Part shown: piece after piece, positions 62,768 to 64,000 of the stretch | How positions within the stretch are numbered: position 1 is the stretch's first letter | How the letters are laid out: every line of letters starts with the position of its first letter | Assembly: GCA_963818685.1 (NCBI GenBank) | Contig: CAWFTJ010000001.1 | Coordinates: 62,001 to 126,000, forward strand | Source: CAJCJE01 sp963818685 | GTDB taxonomy: Bacteria; Actinomycetota; Actinomycetes; Mycobacteriales; Pseudonocardiaceae | Direction of reading: 5' to 3' | Length of the DNA stretch: 64,000 nucleotides | The notes under the pieces: generated by a model | What the model was told of the DNA's origin: nothing | Database searches by the model: none | What the model saw: only the letters and a program-made list of their open reading frames with translations | Translations under genes and position numbers: made by a program

Positions 62768-62774
62768 ACGCCGG

Positions 62775-63614
62775 TCAGCCCGCGCGCACCGTGTCGACGA
62801 GGCGGTGCGCGGGGCCGGCGAGTTTGTCGCGCAACTCGAAGAAGGTGCGGGCGGCCGCGACGCCGTTCCAGTTGCTTGGCAGGACTTTCACCGGCAGACC
62901 AGGGTCCGCATAGGACAGTCGGCGCCAGTCGGTGAGCGCGTTGAGGTAGTCGGCGAATGCCTGCTTGTCCTCGACCTTGACGCGGCGTCGGTAGGCTGCG
63001 GCCATCGGCGTGTAGCGGTCCAGGAATTCCCGGTAGAGGCCGTGCAGTCGGGGCAGGTCCCACCACTGCCCGACGCGCTTCGCGGTGTCCGCGAACGCGA
63101 GGTGGTCACCTCGGAACAGTTCGACGTAGACGTCTAGCTGATGGCGGCGCAAGGTGTCGGTGGTTTCGTCGAGCAGATGCGCTGGCGCGATCCACACGCC
63201 CGCCGACACGGTGCCGAAACCCAGCCAGGTCAGCTGGGATCGCAACTGGTGGCGTTTGTCCCGTTCGGACTCGGGCACGCTGAACGCGGCCAGCAGCCAG
63301 CCCTCGTCGGCTTCCGCGTGCGGGCGTTCGAAGATGCGCCGGTCGCCGGCCGCGAGGATGTGCTGGGCTTGCTCGGAGAGCGCGTAACCGGCCGCGCCGT
63401 TGATCTTCTCTGCGGCGAGCAGGCCGCGGCGCTTGAGCCGGAAGATCGACGACCGCACCGACGGCTCGTCGACACAGCATTCGGCGAGCAGGCGAATGAT
63501 CGACGCGACGCTGAGCCAGCCGCCGGTCTCCCGCGCGTAGAGGCCGTACAGCGTGATGATCAGTGCCCTCGGCTTCTGACCGCGCCCGCCCGCTTCGTCT
63601 GCTTCCACTGCCAC
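62775..63614 (-). CDS. PaaX-family transcriptional repressor
   Basis: GTG 63614 gives 279 residues. The N-terminal winged HTH (LIITLYGLYARETGGWLSVAS, then VDEPSVRSSIFRLKRRGLL) and the central LFRGDHLAF and WWDLPRLHGLYREFL segments match PaaX-type repressors, which sense phenylacetyl-CoA or related aryl-CoA. It is divergent from an FAD monooxygenase gene and separated from it by 92 bases containing two palindromes. It is the probable regulator of the aromatic CoA pathway in this cluster. Confidence 0.9.
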   Translation of the reverse strand: MAVEADEAGGRGQKPRALIITLYGLYARETGGWLSVASIIRLLAECCVDEPSVRSSIFRLKRRGLLAAEKINGAAGYALSEQAQHILAAGDRRIFERPHAEADEGWLLAAFSVPESERDKRHQLRSQLTWLGFGTVSAGVWIAPAHLLDETTDTLRRHQLDVYVELFRGDHLAFADTAKRVGQWWDLPRLHGLYREFLDRYTPMAAAYRRRVKVEDKQAFADYLNALTDWRRLSYADPGLPVKVLPSNWNGVAAARTFFELRDKLAGPAHRLVDTVRAG

Positions 63615-63630
63615 CCGCCCACGATAGCCG

Positions 63631-63642
63631 CCGACCAGTCGG
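63631..63642. promoter_or_regulatory. Palindrome in the paaX-type/monooxygenase intergenic region
   Basis: CCGAC-CA-GTCGG has perfect 5-base arms and lies 17 bases from the PaaX-type gene start. It is a possible operator for this repressor or another TetR-like protein. Confidence 0.35.
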
Positions 63643-63687
63643 TCAGTTTATAGCACACTCTTCCGTAAATTTGACGACCGTCACGAA

Positions 63688-63706
63688 GATGCATAAAATA
63701 TGCATC
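63688..63706. promoter_or_regulatory. Palindrome directly before the monooxygenase start
   Basis: GATGCATA-AAA-TATGCATC has perfect 8-base arms and ends one base before ATG 63707. Any protein bound here would block the ribosome site or promoter. It is a strong candidate operator for the PaaX-type repressor. Confidence 0.55.
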
Positions 63707-64000
63707 ATGCGCATCGCGGTGATCGGTGGCGGGCCGGCCGGCCTGTACTTCTCCGTCCTGGCCAGGCAACTCGGCCCGGACGACGAGATCACGGTCTGGG
63801 AGCGCAACGCCCCGGACGACACCTTCGGCTTCGGCGTGGTCTTCTCCGACGAGACGCTCGGCGGGATCGAGCACGCGGACGAGCGGATCTACCAGCGGAT
63901 GCAGCGCGAGTTCGCCTTCTGGGACGACATCGACGTGCACTTCAGGGGCCAGGTGCTGACCAGCGGCGGACACGCCTTCGCGGCGATGAGCCGGCAGCGG
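63707..64000 (+). CDS. FAD-dependent aryl-CoA monooxygenase (aminobenzoyl-/salicylyl-CoA type), 3' end outside the window
   Basis: ATG 63707 opens a frame cut off by the window edge after 98 residues. MRIAVIGGGPAGLYFSVLA is the FAD-binding dinucleotide fold, and the following DDTFGFGVVFSD is typical of the N-terminus of 2-aminobenzoyl-CoA monooxygenase and salicylyl-CoA 5-hydroxylase proteins. These hydroxylate a CoA-activated aromatic ring; the aminobenzoyl form also has a C-terminal reductase half that cannot be seen here. With the upstream dehydrogenases, hydratase, SDR, RidA and thioesterase it supports an aerobic CoA-dependent pathway. The precise substrate cannot be fixed from 98 residues. 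Confidence 0.8.
   Translation, partial: MRIAVIGGGPAGLYFSVLARQLGPDDEITVWERNAPDDTFGFGVVFSDETLGGIEHADERIYQRMQREFAFWDDIDVHFRGQVLTSGGHAFAAMSRQR

Overview
The window is very GC-rich, dense DNA with GTG/TTG starts, many 4-bp ATGA/GTGA gene overlaps and AGGAG-type ribosome sites. It carries NB-ARC/TPR, STAS-ANTAR, XRE, ROK and PaaX regulators typical of filamentous Actinobacteria; a member of Pseudonocardiales is my best guess from gene content, not from a search. I saw no rRNA, tRNA, CRISPR array or transposase.

Layout. 1-2550 is the end of an AfsR-like NB-ARC/TPR regulator. 3.0-6.5 kb holds an ABC exporter operon with a frameshifted DMT transporter and the scar of a deleted two-component system. 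6.6-15.5 kb looks like a hypoxia/dormancy island: DoxX-like protein, CBS-BON protein, DevS-like GAF kinase, Acg-type nitroreductase, a truncated-haemoglobin remnant, acetate kinase, and a CBS gene fused by deletion to the tail of a phosphoketolase. 16.3-21.2 kb is a copper/cupredoxin cluster (two cupredoxins, CopD, a Gly-rich secreted protein and a divergent CopC). 21.2-22.8 kb is a divergent epimerase/TetR pair with two matching operators.

22.9-47.9 kb is the most unusual part: about 25 kb of signalling and chaperone parts arranged as two convergent operons plus a flanking group. The + operon is CHAT protease - Hsp70 - MbcA/Xre-like antitoxin - RES-fold protein. The - operon is GrpE - Hsp70 - coiled/FN3-like scaffold - zinc-ribbon GTPase - GAP1-like protein - second zinc-ribbon membrane GTPase - small membrane protein - Hsp70 - vWA protein - SRPBCC protein. 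Next to it are a LuxR regulator behind a strong hairpin, an XRE-TPR regulator, a probable RES-TIR fusion, a 34-residue membrane peptide and a Nudix hydrolase. Several modules are NAD- or NTP-directed (TIR, RES, Nudix, GTPase, Hsp70). The content resembles computationally described NTP-dependent conflict systems of multicellular bacteria (DO-GTPase2/GAP1 families), and I infer an abortive-infection or self-recognition role.

48.7-56.3 kb has a LysR regulator, a ROK-MFS pair, a STAS-ANTAR-GAF regulator and two Tat-exported enzymes (M28 peptidase, GxGYxYP protein). 56.4-64.0 kb is a CoA-dependent aromatic acid catabolic cluster (thioesterase, two acyl-CoA dehydrogenases, enoyl-CoA hydratase, SDR, RidA, PaaX-type repressor and the start of an aminobenzoyl/salicylyl-CoA-type FAD monooxygenase), interrupted by a tandem duplication carrying two Uma2-family genes.

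Many genes carry frameshifts. Single-base indels in five loci (3.0-3.9, 31.0, 34.6, 56.9-58.0 and 58.0-58.9 kb) may be sequencing errors. Larger in-operon deletions (near 6.2, 11.1 and 12.7 kb) look like real or assembly deletions.
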